This document shows, in pieces, positions 1-7,946 of a DNA stretch of 64,000 bases. This stretch comes from Candidatus Sulfotelmatobacter sp. (GTDB lineage Bacteria > Acidobacteriota > Terriglobia > Terriglobales > Acidobacteriaceae), in assembly GCA_030041475.1 (NCBI GenBank), contig JASHNU010000029.1:1-64000 (forward strand). The letters are read 5' to 3'. Within the stretch, counting starts at the first letter, position 1. Each line of letters begins with the position of its first letter. The translations under genes were made by a program, and so were the position numbers. The notes below the pieces were generated by a model. The model was not told the origin of the DNA. It saw only the letters and a list, made by a program, of their open reading frames with translations, and did no database searches.

Positions 1-120
1 GAGCGCGGGTTTCGATTCGAGGTTGCGTTTTGGGAGCACACCAACCACGAGTTGAAAGCCGCCTGCTCGAAATTCATCCCACTCAATCAATACCTCGAAC
101 ATCTATCCCTGAAGAAATAA
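1..120 (+). CDS. C-terminal end of an unrecognised protein (5' truncated by window edge)
   Basis: Frame 1 is open from the first base to a TAA at 118-120 and gives 39 residues ending in EHLSLKK. The segment has a normal charged and aromatic composition but no motif I recognise. It lies inside the right end of whatever was integrated at tRNA-Asp, because the tRNA-Asp 3' half follows 170 bases later. It is probably the tail of an accessory gene. The reading frame, not a family match, is the only support. Confidence 0.4.
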   Translation, partial: ERGFRFEVAFWEHTNHELKAACSKFIPLNQYLEHLSLKK

Positions 121-233
121 CCACCAGCCATACCAGCACCGACCGAGGAACTCAAACTTCTTTGGCTGGCAAAAAACCAGAAAAAATCCCGATCCACACC
201 TGATCCACAACTCTCGAAATTCGGCACGTTTTG

Positions 234-271
234 CAGGGACTTGGGCGGTCTTCTAAGTTTGTAAGTCCCTG
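234..271. other. Perfect 9-bp inverted repeat beside the tRNA-Asp fragment
   Basis: CAGGGACTT (234-242) and AAGTCCCTG (263-271) are perfect inverted copies around a 20-base loop, only 20 bases before the tRNA-Asp half. This could be a terminator-like hairpin after the preceding reading frame or part of a recombinase arm-site region. There is no U-tract, so I do not call it a terminator. Confidence 0.35.
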
Positions 272-291
272 TAAATCCTAATGCAGTCTCA

Positions 292-336
292 CTGTCACGG
301 CAGAGGCCGCGGGTTCGAGTCCCGTCGTCCCCGCCA
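292..336 (+). repeat. 3' half of tRNA-Asp(GTC): attachment-site duplicate
   Basis: From 292 the sequence follows a tRNA-Asp from the first base of the anticodon loop (CTGTCAC, anticodon GTC). It continues through the 3' anticodon stem, the variable loop, a T-arm with GGTTCGAGTCC, the acceptor strand and CCA at 334-336. The bases before 292 cannot pair with the GGCAG stem and there is no 5' half, so this is not a working tRNA gene. A tRNA 3' half that breaks at the anticodon loop is the usual scar left by a tRNA-targeting tyrosine recombinase. The intact tRNA-Asp should lie to the left, outside the window. Confidence 0.8.
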
Positions 337-401
337 TTCATTTTACGCACTTAATGAATGGTGATTCCACTTCAGCTTACCCACAATCTCACCCACACCC
401 T

Positions 402-1170
402 TCACCGGACACTCCCAGACTCAAATCCTACGGCATTCAGGAACTTTTCCTGAGCCGCGATCATTTCGTCGAGGTCTTCGTCCGTGTAGAGGTCGAGCCG
501 GTCGAGCGTGGTCTGAATCCGCGAGTGACCCAAGATGCCTTGAACCGTCTTTGGGTTCTCCTTCGCCTTATTGACCAACCAGTTCGACAGGCTGTGCCGC
601 AGGTTGTGGAGACCCCAGCGATGCCCGTCTGGGATGACAACCCCGGCTTTCTTCGCCGCTGGTCGCAAGTGAACGCGGCAGAATACCGATGAGCAGATCG
701 GTTTCTTTCCGCTATTTCGCGATGAGGGAAACACGAAGTCCGTGGGCTTGGCGTAAGCAATGGGTAAAAACCCTGCCCATCGGTGCATCGCGTGCCGGAG
801 AGGGTGTTTTCGTTTCGCCGTCCACGCCTGTCGTCTTTCATGACTTGACGATCCTGATCTTCCGCTCTTCCCAGAGGATGTCAGCCCAGCGAAGCGACAG
901 CACTTCTGAACTCCGAAGCGCAGTTGCGGCCACGACGAGACCAAAGTGAAGTGCAGGATGTTCTGCATCATAGAGCGCAGGATCAAGAGCGCCTGAGCCG
1001 GGGTGACTTGATCGCCTTGTACGCGGTCCTTGTACTGGTTTGCAGACCTTCCACTCGATTACTCGTTACTTCTTGTGGATGATCCCGACTGAATAGATTC
1101 GGTTCACGATGCCCCGAATCTTCGAAACCGTCGTCCACTCATACCCGCCCTTGTTGTGAAGTGCATTGGG
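402..1170 (-). pseudogene. Decayed tyrosine recombinase (phage-type integrase)
   Basis: Minus-strand fragments of one integrase lie in successive frames. About 1170-1080 encodes a core-binding piece (NKGGYEWTTVSKIRGIVNRI). About 1010-845 encodes the box I region (AATALRSSEVLSLRW), followed by an in-frame TGA. About 620-402 encodes the catalytic end with HNLRHS (H-x-x-R), LGHSRIQTT and the nucleophile in LDLYTDED. At least one stop and one or two frameshifts separate these parts, so no full-length enzyme can be made. It reads toward the tRNA-Asp half and ends 66 bases from it, which marks it as the relict recombinase of a tRNA-targeted element. The longest intact piece covers 402 to about 620. 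Confidence 0.85.
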
Positions 1171-1177
1171 CCTGCGT

Positions 1178-2248
1178 TCACTGCCATGGAGTTTTTGGAT
1201 GGCCTGATGTTAAAGCATAAGATCGCAGGTCGCTCTGGTCACGCAGCTTGACCGCGATACCTTCGGGCGCGCAGTCAACGGCTGCTTCCCAATGCAGGCG
1301 CTCCAGGTGCATGGAATCACTTCGGTAGTACGGAATCATGGCCGTTCGGGTCACCATAACTAGGTTCACCCGGAACCACGCTGCGCCGTCCAGCGGGCCG
1401 GAAAACAAGCTCACATTGAAACTGTCGTATCCCAGGGCGCCGTACCATAGCAGCACTCGCGATACACCAGCCGCGACGGCGGCAATATCGGCATCATCCA
1501 GTTGCAGCAAGGTCTGGCGACCTCGAACCACGGCGCGCACTTCATTGAAACCGATCGGTGCGAAAGCCGTTGCCCATGCGGTCGAGCCGAGATCCCAGAC
1601 AAAACGCTCATTTCGCTCTCTTTCAGTTGTGACCAGGTCCTCCCAGAAACTTGTGCCATTCTCTTGCCAGTATCGCTCTGCTGCCTCGAACTGAAAGCGC
1701 ATCATGGTCGTGGGAACAGGGTCGAGGAATACCTGCGAATGCGGGTGCGACAGCGATCCGCCCGATGGGAACAGATAATTCACATTCCAGGCGCAGTAGC
1801 GGGCCCGCGAATCGGATGCGTACACAGCTCGAATGTAGCGAATGCAGGCAGTCAGGTTATCGATGATCAACTTCGAAGAGAACTCACTGACACTCAGCCA
1901 GTGCCTCGACGTGAATACAGCCACAGCCGCGTGTTGCGAGTAGGGCACGAGGTTTGGGAACAGCATCGTCTCGCCAGCCCGGATACGGGGTTCGTCGCTC
2001 ACCTTCGGATCGATACACGGCGTAACCCGACCGATCCGCTCTGCACAAAAGGGGCACGACTGATCCTGCAACTGAAACCGTTCCAGGGCTGCAGCATCTC
2101 TCGTTTGAAGCTTCACGCCTTCGGCAATTCTCGAAGTGGTGCCGAGCAGAGGATCATAACGAACCTCGACGGACCGTATGGTTGTTTGCAACCCGTCCGG
2201 AGTTGCACATCGCGCTTGAAGCTTCTCGCTGCGGAATCGAATCGGCAC
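1178..2248 (-). CDS. GalT-like nucleotidyltransferase (HIT superfamily)
   Basis: A 356-residue protein with the layout of galactose-1-phosphate uridylyltransferase relatives. It has a CxxC pair (C65, C68, SCPFC) that could bind zinc, a central FPNLVPYSQH strand and a histidine triad-like active site HPHSQ at about 168-172 (GGSLSHPHSQV). In GalT the second histidine of HPH is the nucleophile that carries the nucleotide. The size matches GalT (about 350), but the rest is too divergent for me to name the sugar substrate. The start is GTG at 2248 with a GGGGGAAAG ribosome site just before it. It stands alone between the integrase relict and the first palindromic repeat, so it is probably accessory. 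Confidence 0.75.
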   Translation of the reverse strand: MPIRFRSEKLQARCATPDGLQTTIRSVEVRYDPLLGTTSRIAEGVKLQTRDAAALERFQLQDQSCPFCAERIGRVTPCIDPKVSDEPRIRAGETMLFPNLVPYSQHAAVAVFTSRHWLSVSEFSSKLIIDNLTACIRYIRAVYASDSRARYCAWNVNYLFPSGGSLSHPHSQVFLDPVPTTMMRFQFEAAERYWQENGTSFWEDLVTTERERNERFVWDLGSTAWATAFAPIGFNEVRAVVRGRQTLLQLDDADIAAVAAGVSRVLLWYGALGYDSFNVSLFSGPLDGAAWFRVNLVMVTRTAMIPYYRSDSMHLERLHWEAAVDCAPEGIAVKLRDQSDLRSYALTSGHPKTPWQ

Positions 2249-2260
2249 AACTTTCCCCCG

Positions 2261-2345
2261 ATGAGTCTAATGGACAGTCGGGGTAACAACAAACCAATTG
2301 CTCCCCGGACAATTGTTGATAAATCCGGATTTCACTCATTGACCC
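2261..2345. repeat. Short palindromic repeat unit (copy 1)
   Basis: A left arm ATGAGTCTAATGG (2261-2273) faces an inverted right arm AATCCGGATTTCACTCAT ending near 2340. About 50 bases between them contain a smaller CAATTG / CAATTG pair. The right arm is the same as at 4049-4076, with outer flank GGGTCA. This is one member of the dispersed family described in the findings, here without a gene inside. It lies directly upstream of the GalT-like gene. Confidence 0.55.
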
Positions 2346-2431
2346 GATCCCGCCCTTTCCTCCAGGCCGAAACTGTGAACCGCAGACGGCACCGATACAC
2401 ATAAACGGGGTCATTTCCCCCGTTCTGGCGC

Positions 2432-2489
2432 TTGTCCCGAGGGGTAACTGTACCGGGGTTGTCCCGAAGGTAACTTTGTAGTTGTTACA
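2432..2489 (+). promoter_or_regulatory. Candidate operator region: direct repeat plus inverted GTAAC/GTTAC
   Basis: TGTCCCGAGGGGTAACT (from 2433) and TGTCCCGAAGGTAACT (from 2460) are near-identical direct repeats 27 bases apart, about two and a half helical turns. The second copy ends in GTAAC, with an inverted GTTAC a few bases further on. The arrangement suggests a regulator site in front of the small reading frame at 2541. No clear -35/-10 pair is visible, so the assignment rests on the repeats only. Confidence 0.3.
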
Positions 2490-2540
2490 TTCGTGTGTAT
2501 TCCAGACATGTGATGTACTTTCGTTCCCCAAGGAGGAACC

Positions 2541-2636
2541 ATGGCAGCAATCGTCTGCAGTCTGTACCTTGTTTTGCCCGCTATCATCTGCGCGGCGGTC
2601 AGTGTGCGTAACGCGATCTTTGGCGATGTCGTCTAG
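2541..2636 (+). CDS. Possible 31-residue hydrophobic peptide
   Basis: ATG at 2541 follows a textbook AGGAGG Shine-Dalgarno (2531-2536) at good spacing. It opens a 31-codon frame with a single hydrophobic stretch (about residues 4-20, IVCSLYLVLPAIICAAV) and a short polar tail ending FGDVV. It could be a single-pass small membrane peptide or a leader peptide for the GAF protein 150 bases downstream. I recognise no family. The ribosome site and hydrophobicity are the evidence; a chance frame cannot be excluded. Confidence 0.4.
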   Translation: MAAIVCSLYLVLPAIICAAVSVRNAIFGDVV

Positions 2637-2788
2637 GGTTTTACACCCCGCGCATCGGGGCGCGCTTGTTGGCGTGACATCCCGATTAGACTCATTGGCT
2701 GCACTTAAGTAAGGATCGGCCAGAACTTCCTATTACGGGGCACACTGGTCACCTTGTTCATGGCCCACTCTGCGGCCATTCTGGAAAC

Positions 2789-3283
2789 ATGGAATCAGTG
2801 GAACAGCTTGCGTGCTTGGACTCGCCGGACAGCACTCCAGAATCGATTTGTGGCTGTTTGGCCAAGATCTTCCAGGTGAAAGAAACGGAAGTCGCATTCC
2901 TGCAACTTCGCGGAAGTCTGCTGAACTTCCTCTACCCCACTGAGTTGAAAACGGCGGGGGCGATTCCCCTTTCTAGTTCGGCGGTAGCGGCCCGCACGGC
3001 GCGAACCAAGCAGGCGGAGCTTTTCAATAGCTTTACCCAAGTAAAGCATTTCAGCATTTTTGAACTCATCAAGCTGGGCGACACCGGACTGGACGAACAG
3101 GTGATTCAGAAGCTCATGTCTGCGCCCGTTATTGCCGGAAACGGAGAAGTAATTGGCGTGGTTCAGGTCTCCCGCAAGGCCCCACGCCCGGCCGCGGCGG
3201 GGCCGGACTTCAATAACGACGATCTACGGAAACTGGAGTCACTTGCTCGCTTCATGGGCGGACTGATGACACTGAGGTCCTGA
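2789..3283 (+). CDS. Stand-alone GAF-domain protein
   Basis: A 164-residue soluble protein that looks like a single GAF domain. The second half has the characteristic run SAPVIAGNGEVIGVVQVSRK, followed by DLRKLESLARFMGGL, the core beta strands and last helix of GAF folds. There is no kinase, cyclase or DNA-binding region attached, so it would act as a separate sensor or ligand-binding subunit. There is no cysteine or histidine pattern that would name a ligand. It starts at ATG 2789 after a weak GGAAAC site. It is followed by a small membrane protein on the same strand after 119 bases. Confidence 0.65.
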   Translation: MESVEQLACLDSPDSTPESICGCLAKIFQVKETEVAFLQLRGSLLNFLYPTELKTAGAIPLSSSAVAARTARTKQAELFNSFTQVKHFSIFELIKLGDTGLDEQVIQKLMSAPVIAGNGEVIGVVQVSRKAPRPAAAGPDFNNDDLRKLESLARFMGGLMTLRS

Positions 3284-3402
3284 TCGTTTTTAGCGAAATG
3301 TTGTTTTTCGTCAACTACTCGGCATCGCTTGGTCTTTGCTATGAATGTGGCCTACGATGTTGGTAGACACATGAAGTCGAGTCAGAACAACAATCCATTG
3401 CT

Positions 3403-3765
3403 ATGACAAAGCAAGCGAGAGCTTGTTGTAGCTCGCCATCAGCGATCTGCTATTGGTTCATGGTCTCGCTGATGGCGTGGGGAGTTCTAAGCCTTATGGG
3501 AATCTACTGGCGTCCTCTCCATGCGTCGTCCGAGGCTACGTGCCTTTTCGCCATGGCCATCGGCTGTCTCGCCAACTGGCATAGGCATCGCATTTTTCAC
3601 TGTGCTATCACCGGCCCACTATTTCTGATCGGTGGCGTCATGTTCCTGCTCTCAGGAGTGCGCCTGATCCATGTCAACACGCGTTGGGTCTGGCCGTTCG
3701 TTTTCATCGGGGTCGGCGTTGCGTTTCTGCTGGAATGGCTGTACGCGAAACGTTCTGCGTCCTAG
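3403..3765 (+). CDS. Small integral membrane protein (120 residues)
   Basis: Three to four predicted membrane spans: about residues 16-35 (WFMVSLMAWGVLSLMGI), 45-60, 68-86 (ITGPLFLIGGVMFLLSGVRL) and 94-112 (VWPFVFIGVGVAFLLEWLY). Short histidine/arginine-rich loops (NWHRHRIFH) and a basic C-terminus (AKRSAS) suggest an inside tail. I recognise no named family. Hydrophobic spans separated by charged loops argue that it is a real gene. It ends eight bases before a palindromic repeat half-site. Confidence 0.55.
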   Translation: MTKQARACCSSPSAICYWFMVSLMAWGVLSLMGIYWRPLHASSEATCLFAMAIGCLANWHRHRIFHCAITGPLFLIGGVMFLLSGVRLIHVNTRWVWPFVFIGVGVAFLLEWLYAKRSAS

Positions 3766-3772
3766 TGGTGGC

Positions 3773-4076
3773 AATGAGTGTAATGGCCTGAGAGCGTCAT
3801 TTGACGTTCTGTGGTGATGCCTGAGGTACAAGTGCACCAGCCGGGCGAAACAGAAAAGCTGCGGGGGTGTAGGCCAGGCGATAGGGCTCGAAGGCCTCGC
3901 GTAAGCAACCCAGGATTCTAGTCGAGTCCTCCGGTATCGCTGTCCTGACTGCGATTTCCTTCTGCGGTGCCATTCGTCCATGCCCTGCGTCGGGGTTCCG
4001 TGAGGGCCGGCCCTGACGACGAACACGCCGAATTTTATTGCATAGTTGGCGTTAAATCCGGATTTCACTCACTGAC
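3773..4076. repeat. About 300-bp segment bounded by inverted repeat arms, no gene
   Basis: The left end is AATGAGTGTAATGG (3773-3786). The right end is the inverted arm ATCCGGATTTCACTCACTGAC finishing at 4076. Between them I see no credible coding region, only short frames of odd composition, so this looks like a non-autonomous element with terminal inverted repeats (MITE-like). The right arm sits exactly where the recombinase fragment at 4077-4280 stops resembling an integrase, consistent with insertion into, or deletion at, that gene. Confidence 0.55.
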
Positions 4077-4280
4077 TTGACGGCACGAATGCGGCAGTTA
4101 CAGAGCGAAGGCTTCAGGCCCTTCTCGCGCATCCTTACGAGAAAGGCTTTCAGGTCGGCATCGCTAGGCGAGTCGTTGCCGAGCCAGGCAAAGCTCTGGC
4201 GATGCCACTCGACCGTTTGCAGGAGTGACATTCTTGAGGTATTGGCGCTCTTTGACGAACTGCTCGAAAGTCGCCTGCAC
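4077..4280 (-). pseudogene. N-terminal fragment of a second tyrosine recombinase
   Basis: A GTG at 4280 preceded by GGAGG opens QATFEQFVKERQYLKNVTP. After a one-base frame slip near 4220 the sequence continues TVEWHRQSFAWLG, then SDADLKAFLVRMREKGLKP and CNCRIRAVKS. This is the SAM-like core-binding domain of a tyrosine recombinase. The catalytic domain is missing: the frame runs into the repeat arm at 4076. It sits directly downstream of the tRNA-Val 3' half and on the same strand, the normal position of an int gene next to its tRNA target. It is therefore a relict of an element that used the duplicated site at 4335-4380. Confidence 0.75.
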
Positions 4281-4334
4281 GGAGCCTCCGAAGGCAGGAG
4301 ATCAATTTCAGAGGCAATGTCCGTAGGTTGTTGA

Positions 4335-4380
4335 TGGTGGGCAGTGCAGGACTCGAACCTGCGACCTCCTGCTTGTAAGG
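4335..4380 (-). repeat. 3' half of tRNA-Val(TAC): distal attachment-site copy
   Basis: This is identical over 46 bases to 15686-15731. Read on the minus strand it begins at the anticodon loop and runs through the T-arm (GGTTCGAGTCC) to the CCA end at 4335-4337. Past 4380 it diverges at once from the tRNA (ATTGGCC instead of GCAGGCG), so the crossover lies at the 5' edge of the anticodon loop, as in the tRNA-Asp scar at 292. Short GACCAAGTG direct repeats just inside (about 4418-4436) could be recombinase arm sites. Confidence 0.85.
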
Positions 4381-4748
4381 ATTGGCCGCACAAAGAATCA
4401 ACAACTTGCACGGAGTGCGACCAAGTGTGACCAAGTGCTACAAATGGCATGTCCCGCAAGGCTTTCCAGCGATTGCGTGACAACCTATCGCACTCAGTCG
4501 GGTTTGGTGGTGGGCACAAAACTGGGCACAATGGTTCCCTCCAGGCGCGACACAGGCAGGGATCGCGCGGTTACGACACAAGTCGCGACACAAAAGCGGC
4601 ACGAGATCGCGGGGGCCGGTGGGGACGGCTGAGTTGTCCGGCAGCGCGGGGCCGTGTACGCCGGAGGCGCCTTTCGACCCCTTCGCGCAACACTCGTTTT
4701 TTTATTTTATTTTTTCGGATGCGGCTGACAGACGCGACCGAGGCGCTT

Positions 4749-4822
4749 GCACCCATCGACGCCCCGAAAGGTCCCCATGGGCGGATGATGAGTGTAATCA
4801 GGATTTAACGTCAACTGACTCA
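4749..4822. repeat. Palindromic repeat unit (copy before the kinase gene)
   Basis: The degenerate left arm (CACCCATCGACGCCCC) and the right arm (ATGATGAGTGTAATC, then AGGATTTAACGTCAACTGAC) flank a spacer with GAAAGGTCC, as in the copies at 9102 and 15303. The remainder of 4381-4888 shows no gene I can support. It holds the possible integrase tail near 4510 and this repeat. Confidence 0.6.
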
Positions 4823-4851
4823 TTGGAAGGCAGCCAACTTCCACACCTTCA

Positions 4852-4880
4852 TTGACTTGCCCTACCTCCGGTCCTAACAT
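4852..4880 (+). promoter_or_regulatory. Sigma-70-type promoter of the Ser/Thr kinase gene
   Basis: TTGACT (4852-4857) and TAACAT (4875-4880) are separated by exactly 17 bases. Transcription would begin about 7 bases after the -10, at 4887-4889, which is the A of the ATG. No Shine-Dalgarno lies before that ATG, so the message is predicted to be leaderless. Confidence 0.6.
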
Positions 4881-4888
4881 TTCACCCC

Positions 4889-7612
4889 ATGATCGGTCAG
4901 ACGATCTCGCACTACCGCATCGTCGAGAAGTTGGGCGGCGGCGGGATGGGTGTTGTTTATAAGGCGGAGGATACGAAGCTAGGGCGTTTTGTTGCCCTCA
5001 AATTCCTTCCTGATGATGTCGCCAAAGATCCGCAGGCGTTAGCCCGTTTCCAGCGTGAAGCCAAAGCGGCCTCGGCGTTGAATCACCCCAACATCTGCAC
5101 GATTTACGAAATTGACGACCAGCACGGGCAGGCATTCATCGCCATGGAGTATCTGGAGGGAATGACGCTGAAGCACCGGATTGGAGGCGTGCCTCTTGAG
5201 ATCGAAACCGTGCTCGACTTAAGCATCCAAATTGCTGACGGGCTCGAAGCCGCGCACGCCAAAGGGATTGTTCATCGCGACATCAAACCAGCGAACATCT
5301 TTGTGACTTCCCGCGGTCACGCCAAGATTCTCGATTTCGGGTTGGCGAAAGTCTCGCTCCCTTCCGCGGCCGCCATGAGCGCCCCTACTGTCGAATCTCA
5401 TGAGCACCTCACAAGTCCCGGAACCGCCCTGGGGACGGTGGCCTACATGTCTTCGGAACAAGTTCTCGGGAAGCCTCTAGATGAACGAAGCGACCTTTTC
5501 TCCTTTGGGGTGGTTTTGTATGAAATGGCGACGGGAAGACTGCCGTTTTTTGGAGACAGCGCCGGAGGGGTTTTCGATGCCATTCTGCATCAGCAACCAA
5601 CGGAGGCAGTGCGGTTGAACGCAGCCGTGCCCGGAGAACTGGAGCGGATCATCGGCAAGGCAATCGAAAAGGACCGCGATCTGCGCTACCGCACGGCGCA
5701 AGATCTGCGCACCGACCTAAAACGCCTTCAAAGGGATACCAGTTCGGCCAAAATCGTGAGCTCCGAAAGGGGAATCGGCACGAGTTTGTCAGACGTCAGC
5801 GGAGCGCCAAGCGAAAGCTCACGAGGCGCGGCTGCCACGACGGCGAAGCCATCGCGAATCCCCTGGGTGGTCGTCGTAGTTGGTGTGGCCGTCGTGTCGC
5901 TCGCGTTGGGGCTGATCTACCAAAAGCAGCTTTTCCGCCGCGGCCTCGCGCAGAACGGGTTTCATGACTTCAGGATTTCCAGTCTCACTTTTTCGGGGGA
6001 TGTGGATTCCGCGAAAGTCTCGCCTGATGGCAAGTACCTGGCCTATGTTTCGAATTCTCGCGGGAAATACAGTCTTTGGGTGCGACAGATCGAAACCGCC
6101 GGTGCCGTTCAAATTCTTCCCCCCACCATCGACGTGCTGTCGGAGCCGGCATTCAGCCCGGACGGCAACTACCTGAACTACCCGGTTTACCACGTAGGTA
6201 AAACACACGGCAGCATCTACACCATCCCCACCCTGGGCGGCGCGCCTCGGCTGTTGATCGAATCCGCCGACAGCGCGGTAAGCTTCTCTCCCGATGGAAG
6301 CCAGTTGGCTTACTCGCTAACCGAGGTGGGCTCCGGCGAAAAGAAAATCATGGTCGCGAACCGCGATGGCAGCGGTATTCGTCAGGTGGCAGCGGAAAGA
6401 GTTCCACCCAACGATTCTGTAGACTCCGCCGCCGTGCGGTGGTCGCCGGACGGCAAACGGCTGGCTGTCGTCCAGTCAGATGCAGACGATCCCGGTGGAC
6501 TAGAAGCATCCCTCGCGGAAGTTGACCTGGCCACGGGAAAAGTAAGCCTGATGAAGGGCAAACGCTGGCGCGATATTCGCGATTTTGCCTGGCTTCCGGA
6601 CGGGAGCGGGTTGCTCCTGGCGGGCCTGCATAAGAGCGCTGCTCCAGACCAGATTTGGCTGGTTACGTATCCCGGCGGCGAGCGACGGCGCGTCTCGAAC
6701 GATTTGCTGGAGTATCTGTCGGCGTCGGTGTCGGCCGACGGCAAATCAATCGTCGCCACAAAATGGGATGACTCTTCCACTCTTTGGGCCGCTCCTGCGG
6801 ATTCCCCCGACGCGGCGCGGCAAATCACGACCGGACACCGCGACGGTGGGCACGGCCTTACGATTCTTCCGGATAATCGCATCGTCTACAGCGGGGATCG
6901 CGAGGAAAACTGGGACCTTTTCATCGCGGACATAGACGGACAAAATGTGCGCCAGTTGACGTTTGACGGACGCTATCACGCCTCCCCAACCGCGTGTGAG
7001 AATGGGCAAAGCATCGTGTATTCCACTGACTCGCTGGGCATCGAACATCTCTGGAAGTTCGACCTGAAGATCGGCTCGTCAGTGCGGCTCACCAATGGGG
7101 CCGGCGAATCGGATCCGGCGTGCGCGCCGGCGGGAGACACGGTCTATTTCACTGGACAGGAGTCCGGCGGACAAAGGGCGATTTTTAGAACCTCCGTCAC
7201 CGGAGGTGCTGCGGTGCGCCTTTCGGAACAACCCCAGGCCGGCTCTTCCTGTGTGTCCGCCGATGGCAAGCACCTTCTTTTTGTCGCTGTAAACAAGGAT
7301 GGGACTTATGCCTATCAAACGGTTTCAACCGCGACAGGCAAGGTAGAGTCTGAGTACCCCGCGCCCCCCACGACGTCGTACGTTATGAGCTGGATGCCAG
7401 ATAACCGCTCGGTTGCGGCGCAGGATACACGATCGGGAACAGCCAATTTGTGGGCTTTGCCGGTGCTGGGGGGCGGTGCAGAAAAACAGATCACGCATTT
7501 TACGACCGCCAACGGAGGCTTCGCCCAGTATTCCCCAGACGGAAAGTGGCTGGTCATGATGCGGGGGCCAGATACACGCAACGCCGTTCTATTTCGTGAA
7601 GGCAGCAAGTAG
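4889..7612 (+). CDS. Membrane Ser/Thr protein kinase with C-terminal TolB-like beta-propeller
   Basis: A 907-residue protein. Residues 8-280 are a eukaryote-type kinase: glycine loop GGGGMG (16-21), catalytic lysine K38 in VALKFL, HRD at 129-131 with IKPAN, and DFG at 149-151. All catalytic residues are present. The usual YMSPEQ motif reads YMSSEQ. A single membrane span at about 324-343 ([20 protein letters not shown]) puts the remaining 560 residues outside the cytoplasm. That part carries repeated SPDGK / SADGK motifs of PD40/TolB propeller blades and probably senses an envelope ligand or cell-wall state. It is the first gene after the repeat at 4749. A PP2C phosphatase lies 4.6 kb downstream in the same element and could oppose it. 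ATG 4889 is chosen from the promoter geometry and the conserved [11 protein letters not shown] start. Confidence 0.93.
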   Translation: MIGQTISHYRIVEKLGGGGMGVVYKAEDTKLGRFVALKFLPDDVAKDPQALARFQREAKAASALNHPNICTIYEIDDQHGQAFIAMEYLEGMTLKHRIGGVPLEIETVLDLSIQIADGLEAAHAKGIVHRDIKPANIFVTSRGHAKILDFGLAKVSLPSAAAMSAPTVESHEHLTSPGTALGTVAYMSSEQVLGKPLDERSDLFSFGVVLYEMATGRLPFFGDSAGGVFDAILHQQPTEAVRLNAAVPGELERIIGKAIEKDRDLRYRTAQDLRTDLKRLQRDTSSAKIVSSERGIGTSLSDVSGAPSESSRGAAATTAKPSRIPWVVVVVGVAVVSLALGLIYQKQLFRRGLAQNGFHDFRISSLTFSGDVDSAKVSPDGKYLAYVSNSRGKYSLWVRQIETAGAVQILPPTIDVLSEPAFSPDGNYLNYPVYHVGKTHGSIYTIPTLGGAPRLLIESADSAVSFSPDGSQLAYSLTEVGSGEKKIMVANRDGSGIRQVAAERVPPNDSVDSAAVRWSPDGKRLAVVQSDADDPGGLEASLAEVDLATGKVSLMKGKRWRDIRDFAWLPDGSGLLLAGLHKSAAPDQIWLVTYPGGERRRVSNDLLEYLSASVSADGKSIVATKWDDSSTLWAAPADSPDAARQITTGHRDGGHGLTILPDNRIVYSGDREENWDLFIADIDGQNVRQLTFDGRYHASPTACENGQSIVYSTDSLGIEHLWKFDLKIGSSVRLTNGAGESDPACAPAGDTVYFTGQESGGQRAIFRTSVTGGAAVRLSEQPQAGSSCVSADGKHLLFVAVNKDGTYAYQTVSTATGKVESEYPAPPTTSYVMSWMPDNRSVAAQDTRSGTANLWALPVLGGGAEKQITHFTTANGGFAQYSPDGKWLVMMRGPDTRNAVLFREGSK

Positions 7613-7946
7613 TCGAGAAAGACTGCCTCAGGAATCGCCGTTTCCAAGCAACTGTCTCTAGCAGTCCGCCAGCTGGTTGAGCACGAGATCACGGTTTTGT
7701 TGGTAGCTGTTGCAAACAAGCGTCTCTGACAATGTCGGCGGTGTCAAGCCCTTTTCGATGACACTTCCGCATGCACTCGAATAAGAGCGCCATTTCGCTC
7801 TTGCGGAGGAAGTACCGTTCCAACCAAGGCTCGCCTCGTAATCGTCTCAGGTCAGGAACTCGGTCCGACCCATTCGTCTCTTCGGTCCGCTACTGCGATC
7901 ATGATTACTAATTCAGACTCCTCGTGAAGAGGAGCAGGATGCCCAA
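7613..7946 (-). other. Gene-free, structured region 3' of the IS110 transposase
   Basis: No credible coding frame occupies these 334 bases. Several inverted repeats are visible, including AGAGCG / CGCTCT (about 7786-7803) and CTCCTC / GAGGAG (about 7919-7933), the latter just after the transposase stop on the minus strand. IS110-family elements encode a structured guide ('bridge') RNA in a non-coding end. The 5' side of this transposase has only about 90 bases before the next repeat, so if such an RNA exists here, this 3' side is the roomier place. That is inference; no RNA consensus was matched. Confidence 0.25.

Noticed and set aside
87-350. Minus-strand frame with DGTRTRGLCRDSETALG
   Set aside because: This is the familiar translated reverse complement of tRNA sequence (here the tRNA-Asp half), not a gene.
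1502-2404. 300-codon plus-strand frame
   Set aside because: It is antisense to the GalT-like gene, which has the CxxC and HPH motifs in the other strand.
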